DNA of 64,000 nucleotides from assembly GCF_040779325.2 (NCBI RefSeq), contig NZ_JBFONT020000001.1, positions 372,001 through 436,000 of the forward strand, in the 5' to 3' direction. The notes beneath the pieces are model-generated. The model was not told where the DNA came from. It worked only from the letters and a program-made list of their open reading frames with translations, and did not search any database. Shown here one piece after another: positions 53,571-61,648 of the stretch. Within the stretch, counting starts at the first letter, position 1; every line of letters starts with the position of its first letter. Position numbers and translations under genes: made by a program. Source of the stretch: Aestuariibius violaceus (GTDB lineage: Bacteria > Pseudomonadota > Alphaproteobacteria > Rhodobacterales > Rhodobacteraceae).

Positions 53571-54314
53571 TCAGTCGCGCGGCGGGAACATGCGGTAGTA
53601 GAGCCAGTCTGGCAGAAACTGACCACCCCGGAAAAGAAGCGAGAAGAGAAACGGGAAGCTCTTCTTGAACGCTTCCTCATCGCCCATAAATTCGAACATC
53701 TCGCGGGCAGCCTCTTCCGGCTCCATGATGAAGGGCATGGAGAAATCGTTCTGCTCGGTCAGGCGCGTCTTGATGAAGCCCGGATTGGCGACCTGCACTT
53801 GGATATCCGTGTTGCGCAGGTCCGCATACATCGACTCAGCCAAAGCCATGAGACCGGCCTTCGAGGCAGAGTAGCCGATCGCGCCCGGAAGCCCTCGAAA
53901 GCCCGACAACGACCCGGTCAGAACGATGTGCCCCGTGCCGCGGTTCATCATCGGATGGATCACCGCGCCAACGCAGCGCGACGCGCCGAGATAGTTCACC
54001 TCGGCCATCAGCTCTGCCTTTTCGTTGTCCCATTCCCCCGCCTTCATCGGCCAGTAAGCGCCGGCGAGGTAGACCATCCCGTCGAGATCACCGATCCGGC
54101 CCGCGACCTCTTCCACCTGCGCGCGATCGCTCACGTCGACCACTTCGTAGGATGCCTTCCCCGGCAGTTCCTCGACCAGTTCCTTCAGGCGATCCTCGGA
54201 CCGGGCAGAGACGATCACCTCCGTCCCCGCGCGGCTCAGACAAAAGGCAAGCTCCCGACCTAACCCCTCACTCGCGCCGATCAACCAATACCGCTTGCCT
54301 TGCCAGTTCCGCAC
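53571..54314 (-). CDS. Short-chain dehydrogenase/reductase, last gene of the RpoE-linked operon
   Basis: 247 residues. NAD(P) motif LIGASEGLGRELA, catalytic Ser in LTGSLSG, YSASK for Tyr and Lys. GTG start with AAGGG upstream. It lies 18 bases after the DUF3833 gene. In Rhodobacter sphaeroides the equivalent gene order beside rpoE-chrR ends with an SDR, so it is probably induced by singlet oxygen. Substrate unknown, plausibly a modified lipid intermediate. Confidence 0.88.
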   Translation of the reverse strand: MRNWQGKRYWLIGASEGLGRELAFCLSRAGTEVIVSARSEDRLKELVEELPGKASYEVVDVSDRAQVEEVAGRIGDLDGMVYLAGAYWPMKAGEWDNEKAELMAEVNYLGASRCVGAVIHPMMNRGTGHIVLTGSLSGFRGLPGAIGYSASKAGLMALAESMYADLRNTDIQVQVANPGFIKTRLTEQNDFSMPFIMEPEEAAREMFEFMGDEEAFKKSFPFLFSLLFRGGQFLPDWLYYRMFPPRD

Positions 54315-54332
54315 CGAGACATCCCTTCATCT

Positions 54333-54896
54333 TCAGGCGGCCTCCTGCCGGGGCCGCATCGTCGCGACCAACTCGGCCACCTTGATTCCAAACTTCCTGA
54401 ACTGGCTGCGATTCATGATCGTGCCGTTCTCCGTCAGATACATCCAGTCGGTTGTATCAAGCACGTGACCCCCCGCATCCTCATCAAGCTTGATGCGGTA
54501 GTTGAGAAGAACGGCACACCCTTTCTGCATCCCGGTTCCGGTTCCGACCACATCCGGTGCGGTGGCCTTGATCGCCCCGTCGTTGCCGAGCGTCAGGGTC
54601 CACTCGCGTTCCTGACGAGACCCAGAATCATAACGGAAGCTCTCGGTCATGGTTCCGACATTGCCCTGCCAGCTTGCGTCGAAATCGGCGACGAAGCGCG
54701 AGGTGACGCGCCCGAACGGTCCGTAGATCACGCCCTCGCACTGGATCGGCCCATTCAGACGCTCGCGGATGTCGAAATAGGGCTCGTTGCCCGCATAGTC
54801 TTCAGGCGTCTGCGCCCAGAACGACGCATAGCGCCCCTTGGCAAAAACAGCGGCGATCATCAGGGCGATCCCGATCAGAACGGCAGCCAGCATCAT
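54333..54896 (-). CDS. DUF3833 membrane-anchored protein
   Basis: 187 residues: an N-terminal membrane helix (MMLAAVLIGIALMIAAVFA), then a beta-rich domain with FDIRERLNGPIQCEGVIYGPFGRVTSRF, WTLTLGNDG and DWMYLTENGTIMNRSQFRKFG, the DUF3833 pattern. The start overlaps the MFS stop (ATGA), and GAGGAGG precedes it. Probably an outer-leaflet or periplasmic lipid-related protein; no biochemical role is established. Confidence 0.85.
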   Translation of the reverse strand: MMLAAVLIGIALMIAAVFAKGRYASFWAQTPEDYAGNEPYFDIRERLNGPIQCEGVIYGPFGRVTSRFVADFDASWQGNVGTMTESFRYDSGSRQEREWTLTLGNDGAIKATAPDVVGTGTGMQKGCAVLLNYRIKLDEDAGGHVLDTTDWMYLTENGTIMNRSQFRKFGIKVAELVATMRPRQEAA

Positions 54897-56128
54897 GTCT
54901 CGACCTCCTCAAAGCTCATAAGCGCAAGCAACGCGATTGCCACGAACTTCAGGGCAATCGGCACCGCCGCATACAGCACGGTCAACATAACCAATGCACT
55001 CTGAGGGTTATTCGCGCCGGTCTGGAAACCGGACCATTCTAGAAGGGGTAAAAGTGTCGCAGCCGCGAAAGCGAGTGTGAATTTAGACACAAGTGACCAC
55101 AGCCCGAAGCCCTGTCCGCCATTGGGAGAAATCTTTGCCATTCGTTTGGCGAACATTGCGGGCAACAGAACCAGGTCGGCGCCGATGGTCGCGCCGGAAA
55201 TCACACAGATGACGGCGAAGAGCGGCGCATCACCCGCGCCGAGAAAGAGCGTCGCCGTAAACGACACGGCCGCAATCATCATTGCCGACAGCAACACGCG
55301 CTTTTCGCCGTAGCGCCGGGCCAGGGCGCTCCATCCCGGTGCGGAAGCGGCGGCGGCAAAGAAGAAGATCACCAGAAGCGGTCCTTCCCAGCCGGGTGCC
55401 TGCAGCCTGCTTTCGACATAGAAGAGGAAGACCGTGGAGGCGACGGCAAGCGGTGTCGCGTTGACTAGCGCAAGGAGCAGCAGGCGCTTTGCGATCGGGT
55501 CGCGCAGGATCTCACTGATCGGGCTTGCGTTAACCGATGGGGGTGGACGCCATTCGGGCCACATGCTGACGGCAGCCAATCCGACGACGGCCGCGAAGGA
55601 AAACGCGAAGACCGAATAGGGCGCGCCAACCGCTCCGGTCAGCAGCGTCGGCGCGACCGCGGCGGCGCAGACGCCCAGAAGCGCGCCCGTTTCCCGCCAT
55701 GCTGCAAGCCGGATGTGGCCGTTCTGACCGGGGCCCGCCTTGGCGACGCCCTGGGCATAGAAGCTGATATTGAGGAAGCTGAATGCGGAAAAGAGCCCTG
55801 TAATCGTCAGTCCGAACCACCAGACCGGCGGGATGGGCGGCGCGATTGCAAAAAGGCCGACCATGGACGCGGCGAGGATCGTCGCCCCAAGCGTCAGCAC
55901 CAAAGCGCGCCCTCGCTGCAGACGTTCGCTGATCCAGCCGAGGAAGGGATCCTGCACCACGTCCAGCAGGCGCAGGCCAAACAGGACCGCCCCGAGAAGC
56001 GTCAGGCTCACGCCATAGGTGTCGGCATAGTAGCGCGGCGCGTAGATATAAATCGGCAAAGCGGCGCCCGAGAGGATCGCCGCAAAGAGCGTATAGGCCG
56101 GAAGCCGCTCCGCCAAAGCTGCTCTCAC
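54893..56128 (-). CDS. MFS transporter (GPH/MelB-like), RpoE-linked operon
   Basis: 411 residues with 12 predicted membrane helices. The early motif YADTYGVSLTLLGAVLFGLRLLDVVQDPFLGWISER is that of glycoside-pentoside-hexuronide family porters, which also includes lipid flippases. GTG start at 56128 with GGAGGAG 8 bases upstream; it overlaps the DUF1365 stop (GTGA). In this operon it may move a lipid rather than a sugar (inference). Confidence 0.87.
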   Translation of the reverse strand: MRAALAERLPAYTLFAAILSGAALPIYIYAPRYYADTYGVSLTLLGAVLFGLRLLDVVQDPFLGWISERLQRGRALVLTLGATILAASMVGLFAIAPPIPPVWWFGLTITGLFSAFSFLNISFYAQGVAKAGPGQNGHIRLAAWRETGALLGVCAAAVAPTLLTGAVGAPYSVFAFSFAAVVGLAAVSMWPEWRPPPSVNASPISEILRDPIAKRLLLLALVNATPLAVASTVFLFYVESRLQAPGWEGPLLVIFFFAAAASAPGWSALARRYGEKRVLLSAMMIAAVSFTATLFLGAGDAPLFAVICVISGATIGADLVLLPAMFAKRMAKISPNGGQGFGLWSLVSKFTLAFAAATLLPLLEWSGFQTGANNPQSALVMLTVLYAAVPIALKFVAIALLALMSFEEVET

Positions 56129-56877
56129 CTTGAGATCTCCTCCAGCGGCGGCTCCGGCCTGGGCCGGTAGCGCGCGCCTTTCCACCAAAGCTTGAGCGCT
56201 TGCCAATGGATGAGTGCCAGAACCCGCCGGGACCCAAACGGCCGCCGCAGACAGGCGGCCAGGATCGAGCGGTTCGTCAGAGGCCGCCTGTCACCCGTGA
56301 GGGTCGCAACGACACCATCGTCCCCCCGCCGATGTTCGATCAGAATATCGACATGGTGGTCAGAGATATCGAATCGAAACCGATACCTTCCCGCGATCTT
56401 CTGGAAGGGCGAGACGTGGAAAACTTTCTGCGCCTCCAGCGTATCGCGCGGGCCAATCTGCGCGAGATCGTCGCGGTGGCACAGATAGGAATGCCGGTCC
56501 CCGAATGTATTGGTCACTTCGGCGATCACCGTCTTCAGCGCCCCGTCCTCGTCGCGGCAGAGCCAGAAGCTCACCGGATTGAAGACATGGCCGAGGATAC
56601 GTGGCTGTGCCAGCAGCTCGATCCGCACGGGCGCTGGCAGGCCGTTCTCCGCCAACACCTCCCGAACCCACTGCGCGCCTCGGCCCGCGCCCGGTGCTCC
56701 GCCATGATCGCGATCTCTCAGGACGGCAAGCCCCCGGCCATTGCGTGCGAAAAGCGACGGCCCGCCGTCGCTGCCCTCCGCATCCAAAAGCACATAGTCG
56801 ATGGAATAGCGAAACGCGTTTCGGACGGCGCCGCGTCGCCCGTGAAACGTTTCTCCCGCGATGTGGTCGATACTCAC
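56125..56877 (-). CDS. DUF1365 family protein
   Basis: 250 residues with DUF1365 signatures HGRRGAVRNAFRYSIDYVLLD, PRILGHVFNPVSFWLC, EVTNTFGDRHSY and KVFHVSPFQ. Commonly paired with FAD-dependent amine-oxidase-like proteins and cyclopropane-synthase genes. GTG start at 56877 overlapping the oxidoreductase stop (GTGA). The R. sphaeroides counterpart has been linked to ChrR turnover during singlet-oxygen stress (recalled knowledge). Confidence 0.88.
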   Translation of the reverse strand: MSIDHIAGETFHGRRGAVRNAFRYSIDYVLLDAEGSDGGPSLFARNGRGLAVLRDRDHGGAPGAGRGAQWVREVLAENGLPAPVRIELLAQPRILGHVFNPVSFWLCRDEDGALKTVIAEVTNTFGDRHSYLCHRDDLAQIGPRDTLEAQKVFHVSPFQKIAGRYRFRFDISDHHVDILIEHRRGDDGVVATLTGDRRPLTNRSILAACLRRPFGSRRVLALIHWQALKLWWKGARYRPRPEPPLEEISR

Positions 56878-58142
56878 TCTGCTGCGACCGCTGCCGCCTC
56901 CCGCGCGCGAATCGCTTCCACGACGTCGATCGCGCTCGACAGGCCGTCCTCGTGAAATCCGTTCTTCATCCACGCCCCGCAGAACCACGTCCGCTTCTCT
57001 CCATTCCGTTCGGCAATGCGCCCCTGCGCCGCTAGCGCGGGAAGATCGTAGACCGGATGCCGCAGGATCGTTTCGTCATGGGTCAATTCCTCGCGGATCG
57101 GCTGTTGCGAATTGAGCGTCACGAAGAAATCCCGCTCCTTCGGCAAAGGCTGCAACGAGTTCATCCAGTAGGTCAGATCGATCGATTCGTCCGATCGCGA
57201 TGTTTCGACATAGGTCCAGGAGGACCAGACCTTCTTGAGGCCGGGCATCACGGACGCATCGGAATGAAGCACCACATGATTGGGCTGATAACGGATATCG
57301 CCGAGCGAGGCCTGCTCATGTTCCGACGGATCCTCGATCATCCGCAGCGCATCGTCGGAATGGACCGCGAAGACGACATCGTCGAACTGCTCCCACTCAG
57401 CGCCCTGCGCCTTGACCAGAACGCCACCGGTCTCGCGCTTCACCGCCTGCACCGGCGCCGCGATCCGAAGGTCGACGCCTTGCCGGGTCAATTCGGTCTC
57501 GAGCCGGCGCACATATTCGACCGACCCGCCTTTCACGGTATACCACTGATGCTGCCCGGACGTGGCGAGCAGAGCGTGGTTCTCCATGAACCGCAGCATC
57601 GCGTGGGCCGGGAAATCAAGGATCTTGTCCAGCGGTGTCGACCAGATCGCCCCCGTGAGCGGCAGAAGATACCGGTCGCGGAAGTAATCGCCCGTCCGCA
57701 GCTTCTGCAGAAGGTTTCGGATCGTCAGTTCCGCATCCGCCGAGGCTGCCAGCGCATTCCGGTTAAAACGAAGGATATCGCGGATCATCCGCCAGAACCG
57801 CGGATCAAACGCGTTCTTCTTCTGCGCGAAGACCGCCCCAACGTCTTTCAGGCCGAATTGAAGACGCCCGCCCTCGAACGATGCACCAAAGCTCATATCG
57901 CTCTCGGCAATCGGCACGCCGAAATGGTCGAACAGCGCCGCGAGATGCGGATAGTTCGGATAGTTGAACACGATGAAACCGGTATCGACGGCAGTTTCGT
58001 CCACCACCTTGGTGCGGGCATGTCCGCCCAGGCGCTGCCGCCCCTCGAACAGGACAACCTCCCTGTCGGCGCCCAGAAAATGGGCGGCGCCCATTCCCGA
58101 AATGCCGCCCCCGATCACAGCCACGCGGCCTCGTTTCGTCAT
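56874..58142 (-). CDS. NAD(P)/FAD-dependent oxidoreductase (amine-oxidase fold), first gene of the RpoE-linked operon
   Basis: 422 residues. FAD motif VAVIGGGISGMGAAHFLG at the start, then RLGGHARTKVV; C-terminal KRTWFCGAWMKNGFHEDGLSSAIDVVEAI closes the FAD site. Family members act next to DUF1365 and lipid methyltransferases, suggesting oxidation or desaturation of membrane fatty acids. No cyclopropane synthase gene is present in this operon. Start at the ATG at 58142; the long upstream frame reads into the divergent sigma gene and is discarded. Confidence 0.88.
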   Translation of the reverse strand: MTKRGRVAVIGGGISGMGAAHFLGADREVVLFEGRQRLGGHARTKVVDETAVDTGFIVFNYPNYPHLAALFDHFGVPIAESDMSFGASFEGGRLQFGLKDVGAVFAQKKNAFDPRFWRMIRDILRFNRNALAASADAELTIRNLLQKLRTGDYFRDRYLLPLTGAIWSTPLDKILDFPAHAMLRFMENHALLATSGQHQWYTVKGGSVEYVRRLETELTRQGVDLRIAAPVQAVKRETGGVLVKAQGAEWEQFDDVVFAVHSDDALRMIEDPSEHEQASLGDIRYQPNHVVLHSDASVMPGLKKVWSSWTYVETSRSDESIDLTYWMNSLQPLPKERDFFVTLNSQQPIREELTHDETILRHPVYDLPALAAQGRIAERNGEKRTWFCGAWMKNGFHEDGLSSAIDVVEAIRAREAAAVAAE

Positions 58143-58222
58143 ATGTCTCAATCCGTTCGTCGCATTCCTTGTCCCTTCAGGGACATAGAGGAGGCGCTCG
58201 TCTCGAAAAGACCGAATATTTC

Positions 58223-58250
58223 TGATCCGCTTCGGGCGGCTCCCCGTAGC
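58223..58250 (+). promoter_or_regulatory. Candidate autoregulated RpoE promoter
   Basis: TGATCC (58223-58228), 17-base spacer, GTAGC (58246-58250), on the strand of rpoE and about 110 bases before its start. TGATC is the -35 core I recall for R. sphaeroides sigma-E. A TGATCG at 58330-58335 on the minus strand with TAAGC 14 bases on could serve the opposite operon. Weak evidence. Confidence 0.3.
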
Positions 58251-58358
58251 TCTCACATGCTTGTTGTCAGTCAGCCGCGTCCTAAAGGTGATGCAGAGGG
58301 TTTGCCTCCGGCTTATGCTGGGCTGCGACCGATCAGAGAACCGACTGGCCCAAAGCGG

Positions 58359-58907
58359 ATGACGACCGAGCAGAACGAGCGCCTCATCTGGGTCGCGCAT
58401 GTTACGCGCATTCGAGACCACAAAGACGAGGCGGCCTTTGCAGAGCTGTTTGCGCATTTCGCCCCCCGGGTGAAGGCGTTTTTGATGAAGTCGGGGGCCG
58501 ATGCCGGCCTCGCCGAGGATGTGGCGCAGGATGTGATGGTAACGTTGTGGAAGAAGGCACATCTGTTCGATCCAGGCCGGGCGAGCGTTTCCACCTGGAT
58601 CTTCACGGTCGCCCGAAACCGCAGGATCGATGCGCTCCGCCGCGAAAAGCGTCCTGAACCCGAAGACCTTGGCTGGGGGCCGGAGGCGGAGCCGGATCAG
58701 GAAGACATCGTGACGTTCCAGCAGGAATCCGACGCGCTGGCAGGAGCTATCGCCGCCCTGCCCGCCAAGCAGAGAGACCTGATCGAGCGGGCCTATTACG
58801 GCGACCTCAGCCATTCCGAAATCGCCGCCGAGACGGGGCTCCCCCTCGGCACAATCAAATCCAGAATCCGCTTGGCGCTTGACCGCCTGCGCCATGCAAT
58901 GAAGTGA
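58359..58907 (+). CDS. rpoE: ECF sigma factor RpoE (singlet-oxygen response)
   Basis: 182 residues, full length. Region 2 (FAELFAHFAPRVKAFLMKSG, DVAQDVMVTLWKKAHLFD, TWIFTVARNRRIDALRR) and region 4 (LPAKQRDLIERAYYGDLSHSEIAAETGLPLGTIKSRI) follow the ECF11/RpoE type of Rhodobacter. It directs RNA polymerase to stress genes once ChrR lets go. The next gene is its anti-sigma factor. The ATG at 58359 matches the family N-terminus; the ribosome site is weak. Confidence 0.95.
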   Translation: MTTEQNERLIWVAHVTRIRDHKDEAAFAELFAHFAPRVKAFLMKSGADAGLAEDVAQDVMVTLWKKAHLFDPGRASVSTWIFTVARNRRIDALRREKRPEPEDLGWGPEAEPDQEDIVTFQQESDALAGAIAALPAKQRDLIERAYYGDLSHSEIAAETGLPLGTIKSRIRLALDRLRHAMK

Positions 58908-58915
58908 AAAAGACG

Positions 58916-59557
58916 ATGAGCAGCATCAAACATCACCTGAACGACGCCCTTTTGATGGGCTATTCCGCGGGCACCCTTCCCGAAGCCTTCAACGTGGTCA
59001 TCGCAACCCACGTTTCGCTCTGCGACGAATGCCGGGCACGGCTTGAAGCGTTCGACGCTCTGGGCGGGACGCTTCTCGACGATGTCGATGAAGCGCCGAT
59101 GGATGAAAGGTCCTTCGCGTCTTGCATGACCCGGATCGCCAATGCCGACCGGGTGCCGGTACCGGCCGCTCCGGTCACCGATCTTCCCGCTCCGCTCGCC
59201 GCCTATGTGGGTGGCTGCCTGGATGCCGTTAGCTGGCGGCGGATCGGCGGCGGTGTCTCGCAAGCCATTCTAAAGACATCGAAATCCGCAACCGTCCGGA
59301 TGCTGCGGATCCCCGGTGGTGTCGAAATGCCCGATCACGGACACCGGGGCACGGAACTCACCCTTGTGCTGCGCGGCGCCTTCCGGGATGAGCAGGATCG
59401 CTTCGGTCCGGGCGATATCGAGATCGCGAACGAGGATCACGTCCACCACCCGGTTGCGGAACCGGGAGAGGATTGTATCTGCCTCGCCGCCTCGGATGCG
59501 CCGCTGCGGTTCAACACGCTCCTGCCGCGGATCGCCCAACCCTTCTTCCGGATCTAG
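58916..59557 (+). CDS. chrR: ChrR zinc anti-sigma factor with C-terminal cupin
   Basis: 213 residues. The zinc anti-sigma domain supplies His6/7, His32, Cys36 and Cys39 (THVSLCDEC), the ZAS pattern that holds RpoE inactive. The cupin (about 115-195) has DHGHRGTELTLVLRG and EDHVHHPV, the second metal site needed for the singlet-oxygen response. Start at ATG 58916, matching ChrR of R. sphaeroides; a GTG at 58904 overlapping rpoE is the alternative. Confidence 0.95.
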   Translation: MSSIKHHLNDALLMGYSAGTLPEAFNVVIATHVSLCDECRARLEAFDALGGTLLDDVDEAPMDERSFASCMTRIANADRVPVPAAPVTDLPAPLAAYVGGCLDAVSWRRIGGGVSQAILKTSKSATVRMLRIPGGVEMPDHGHRGTELTLVLRGAFRDEQDRFGPGDIEIANEDHVHHPVAEPGEDCICLAASDAPLRFNTLLPRIAQPFFRI

Positions 59558-59561
59558 GCGA

Positions 59562-59972
59562 TCACCCCGTCGGGGCCATCTCATCAAGCCGCGGCGGATC
59601 TGTCGGACCATCCCAGGCGATCGGGATGCCTCTCACGCCGTCTTTCACGATGAACCCGTGGCCGCCGGGGGACAGATAATAAACCTCGTCGGACCGGATC
59701 CCCCGAATAACGAGGTAATCCCGGGTCTGAGAGACCCGAAGCGCCCGCCCGTCGATATCGTTCAGGCAGATATACTGACCACGGCACGGCACCAGCGTCA
59801 CCGTCTCCATGAACCCGTTCCCCCTCGGCGCGATGATATAGACCGCCCCATCGGCGAACGGCCGTTCACCCAGTTCGTAGGGGGCATAGACTGCCCGCCC
59901 GGCAGAATCGGTCTGGGCACAGGCGGCGGCGAGACAGCAGGTCAGGGCGGCAAGGGCGGGGCGCAGCATCAT
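59562..59972 (-). CDS. Small lipoprotein of unknown function
   Basis: 136 residues. A lipobox signal (LAALTCCLAAAC, Cys near residue 19) marks it as a lipoprotein. The mature part is beta-rich with two Cys (VPCRGQYICLND) and repeated short strands (DYLVIRGIRSDEVYYLSPGG). No family recognised. AGGAG precedes the first of two ATGs at 59972. Convergent with chrR, 4 bases apart. The phased GTCGG block lies about 195 bases upstream. Confidence 0.78.
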   Translation of the reverse strand: MMLRPALAALTCCLAAACAQTDSAGRAVYAPYELGERPFADGAVYIIAPRGNGFMETVTLVPCRGQYICLNDIDGRALRVSQTRDYLVIRGIRSDEVYYLSPGGHGFIVKDGVRGIPIAWDGPTDPPRLDEMAPTG

Positions 59973-60325
59973 CGTCTCTCCTGAGCAAACTCGCGGGCAA
60001 GCTAGAGGGCGCCGTCCCGCCTGACAACCTCGAAGTGAACCGAACGGTTCATCCCCGCCACATTCCCTACCCCAACGTGACCCCCTCGAACGCCCATTCA
60101 CGGCCCGGCAACGCGAATCGGCAGGCAAATTGGGTTAATTCGCGGAGAGTCAGAGGAAATCGGCGTGTCGGCATCCGGTCGGCATGTCGTCAGCATCCCG
60201 TCGGACATCGGAGCAGCGAAAGGCGCAGTAACGGAGCGTTCTGCTGCAGTGCAGCGCAACGCCGGAAACAATTCTGCCCGATCCCCGAATTGTCCTCATC
60301 TTGCCAGCAAATACCTCAGGGGGAT
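59973..60325. other. Intergenic region without a supported gene
   Basis: About 350 bases between the lipoprotein gene and the rmuC terminator. Apart from the phased GTCGG block and an AT-rich TTGGGTTAATT that might contain a -10 for the lipoprotein gene, I see nothing. Short plus-strand frames lack ribosome sites. Confidence 0.6.
60167..60204. repeat. Second block of four GTCGG units phased at exactly 11 bp
   Basis: Plus-strand units start at 60167 (GTCGGCATCCG), 60178 (GTCGGCATGTC), 60189 (GTCAGCATCCC) and 60200 (GTCGGACATCG). Spacing and unit sequence match the block at 32299-32336. On the strand of the downstream lipoprotein gene the units read CCGAC, as they do toward dinB. Confidence 0.85.
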
Positions 60326-60350
60326 GAAAGGGGGGCCGCGCCCCCCTTTC
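60326..60350 (-). terminator. Terminator-like hairpin after rmuC
   Basis: Perfect 10-bp arms GAAAGGGGGG (60326-60335) and CCCCCCTTTC (60341-60350) with a 5-base loop, about 65 bases past the rmuC stop. The T-run is short (TTTC). Confidence 0.65.
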
Positions 60351-60415
60351 GCCTGCGTGGCGAACGCAAAGGTATCATGTGCGCGCATCGCGCGCTCCGG
60401 CAGATCAGCGCCGCC

Positions 60416-61648
60416 TCAGCGCGGAACGCTGGCGAGCGGTACCGGCTGGGGGTCTTCGCCCAATTCCTCGAACTCGAAACTGTCCAGCCTGTCGGCCCGC
60501 TTGCCCGCGCGGGAGGCCGCTGTCGCGATGCCAGACGCATCCTCCCCCGCCTGGCGCAGGTGAGTCTCCAGCTTGCCCGCCTTCTCGCCGATGATCTCCA
60601 CATCCCGGTGGAGCTGCCGCAAAGCCTTGCGGATCGCGCCCGCCTGTTCGCGCATCCGGGCATCTTTCAGGATCGCCCGCATCGTGTTGAGCGTCGCCAT
60701 GCAGGTAGTGGGGGACACGATCCAGACCCGCGCCGCAAAACCTTCGCGCACGATTTCGGGCAGCCGGGCGTGCAGCTCGGCATAGACCGCCTCGGACGGC
60801 AGGAACATCAGCGCCCCATCCGCCGTCTCACCATCGATCAGGTATTTCTCCGAGATCGCCTTGATGTGGACGCGCACCGCCTGGGCAAAGACCTTGAGCG
60901 CGCGGGCCTGATCCTCTTTCCCCTCTGCCGCCACCAACCGCTCGTAATCCTCGAGCGGGAACTTCGCATCGATCACGATGGGGCCCGGCGGGTTCGGCAG
61001 GTGGATCAGGCAGTCCGGGCGGCTGCCGTTCGAGAGCGTCGGTTGAAGCGCGTAAGCGTCAGCGGGCAGCGCCTTTGAGACGATGTCGTTCAGCTGGATC
61101 TCTCCGAACGCGCCGCGGGTCTGCTTGTTCGACAGGATGTCCTGCAGCGACAGGACGTCGCCCGACAGCTTCTCGATATTGCCCTGGGCCTTGTCGATGA
61201 CGGCCAAACGCTCCTGCAGCTGGGTCAGGCTTTCGGCGGTCTTGGTCGATGAGCCATGCAGCACCTCTTTCATCCGCTCCTGCATGTCCGACAGCGCCCG
61301 GGCCTGCTTCATCGCATTGGCGTGCAGTTGGTCGTTCATCTGCGCCTGCACCGCCGCCAGCCGCTCCTCCATCGTCTGCACGACGCGAAGCTGGGAGGCC
61401 GCCTGGGTTTCGCCCACTGCCTGCAGGCTGCCCGCCAGCGTGTGCTGCCCTTGACCCAGCGCCTGCACGTCCTGGTTCAGGCGACCCACCTGCCGCATCA
61501 TATCGGTCGCCGCTTCCGCCGTGCGGCCAGCCCGGCGGACGGCGGCGATCAGCAGGCCGAGGACCAGCAGAACCACCGCGCAAGCGGCGAGCGTAGCGAG
61601 GACCGCCGGGTCGTCAAAGGCGTAGGTCTGGCCCGCAATCTCGATCAT
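60416..61648 (-). CDS. rmuC: RmuC-family DNA recombination protein
   Basis: 410 residues: an N-terminal membrane helix (AVLATLAACAVVLLVLGLLIAAV), a long coiled coil (about 35-170), then the RmuC nuclease-like domain with RGAFGEIQLNDIV, SRPDCLIHLPNPPGPIVIDAKFPLEDYERL and VSPTTCMATLNTM. RmuC limits recombination at short inverted repeats and is predicted to be a PD-(D/E)xK nuclease. Start at the Met overlapping the mutL stop (ATGA), 23 codons inside the longer frame. Confidence 0.92.
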   Translation of the reverse strand: MIEIAGQTYAFDDPAVLATLAACAVVLLVLGLLIAAVRRAGRTAEAATDMMRQVGRLNQDVQALGQGQHTLAGSLQAVGETQAASQLRVVQTMEERLAAVQAQMNDQLHANAMKQARALSDMQERMKEVLHGSSTKTAESLTQLQERLAVIDKAQGNIEKLSGDVLSLQDILSNKQTRGAFGEIQLNDIVSKALPADAYALQPTLSNGSRPDCLIHLPNPPGPIVIDAKFPLEDYERLVAAEGKEDQARALKVFAQAVRVHIKAISEKYLIDGETADGALMFLPSEAVYAELHARLPEIVREGFAARVWIVSPTTCMATLNTMRAILKDARMREQAGAIRKALRQLHRDVEIIGEKAGKLETHLRQAGEDASGIATAASRAGKRADRLDSFEFEELGEDPQPVPLASVPR

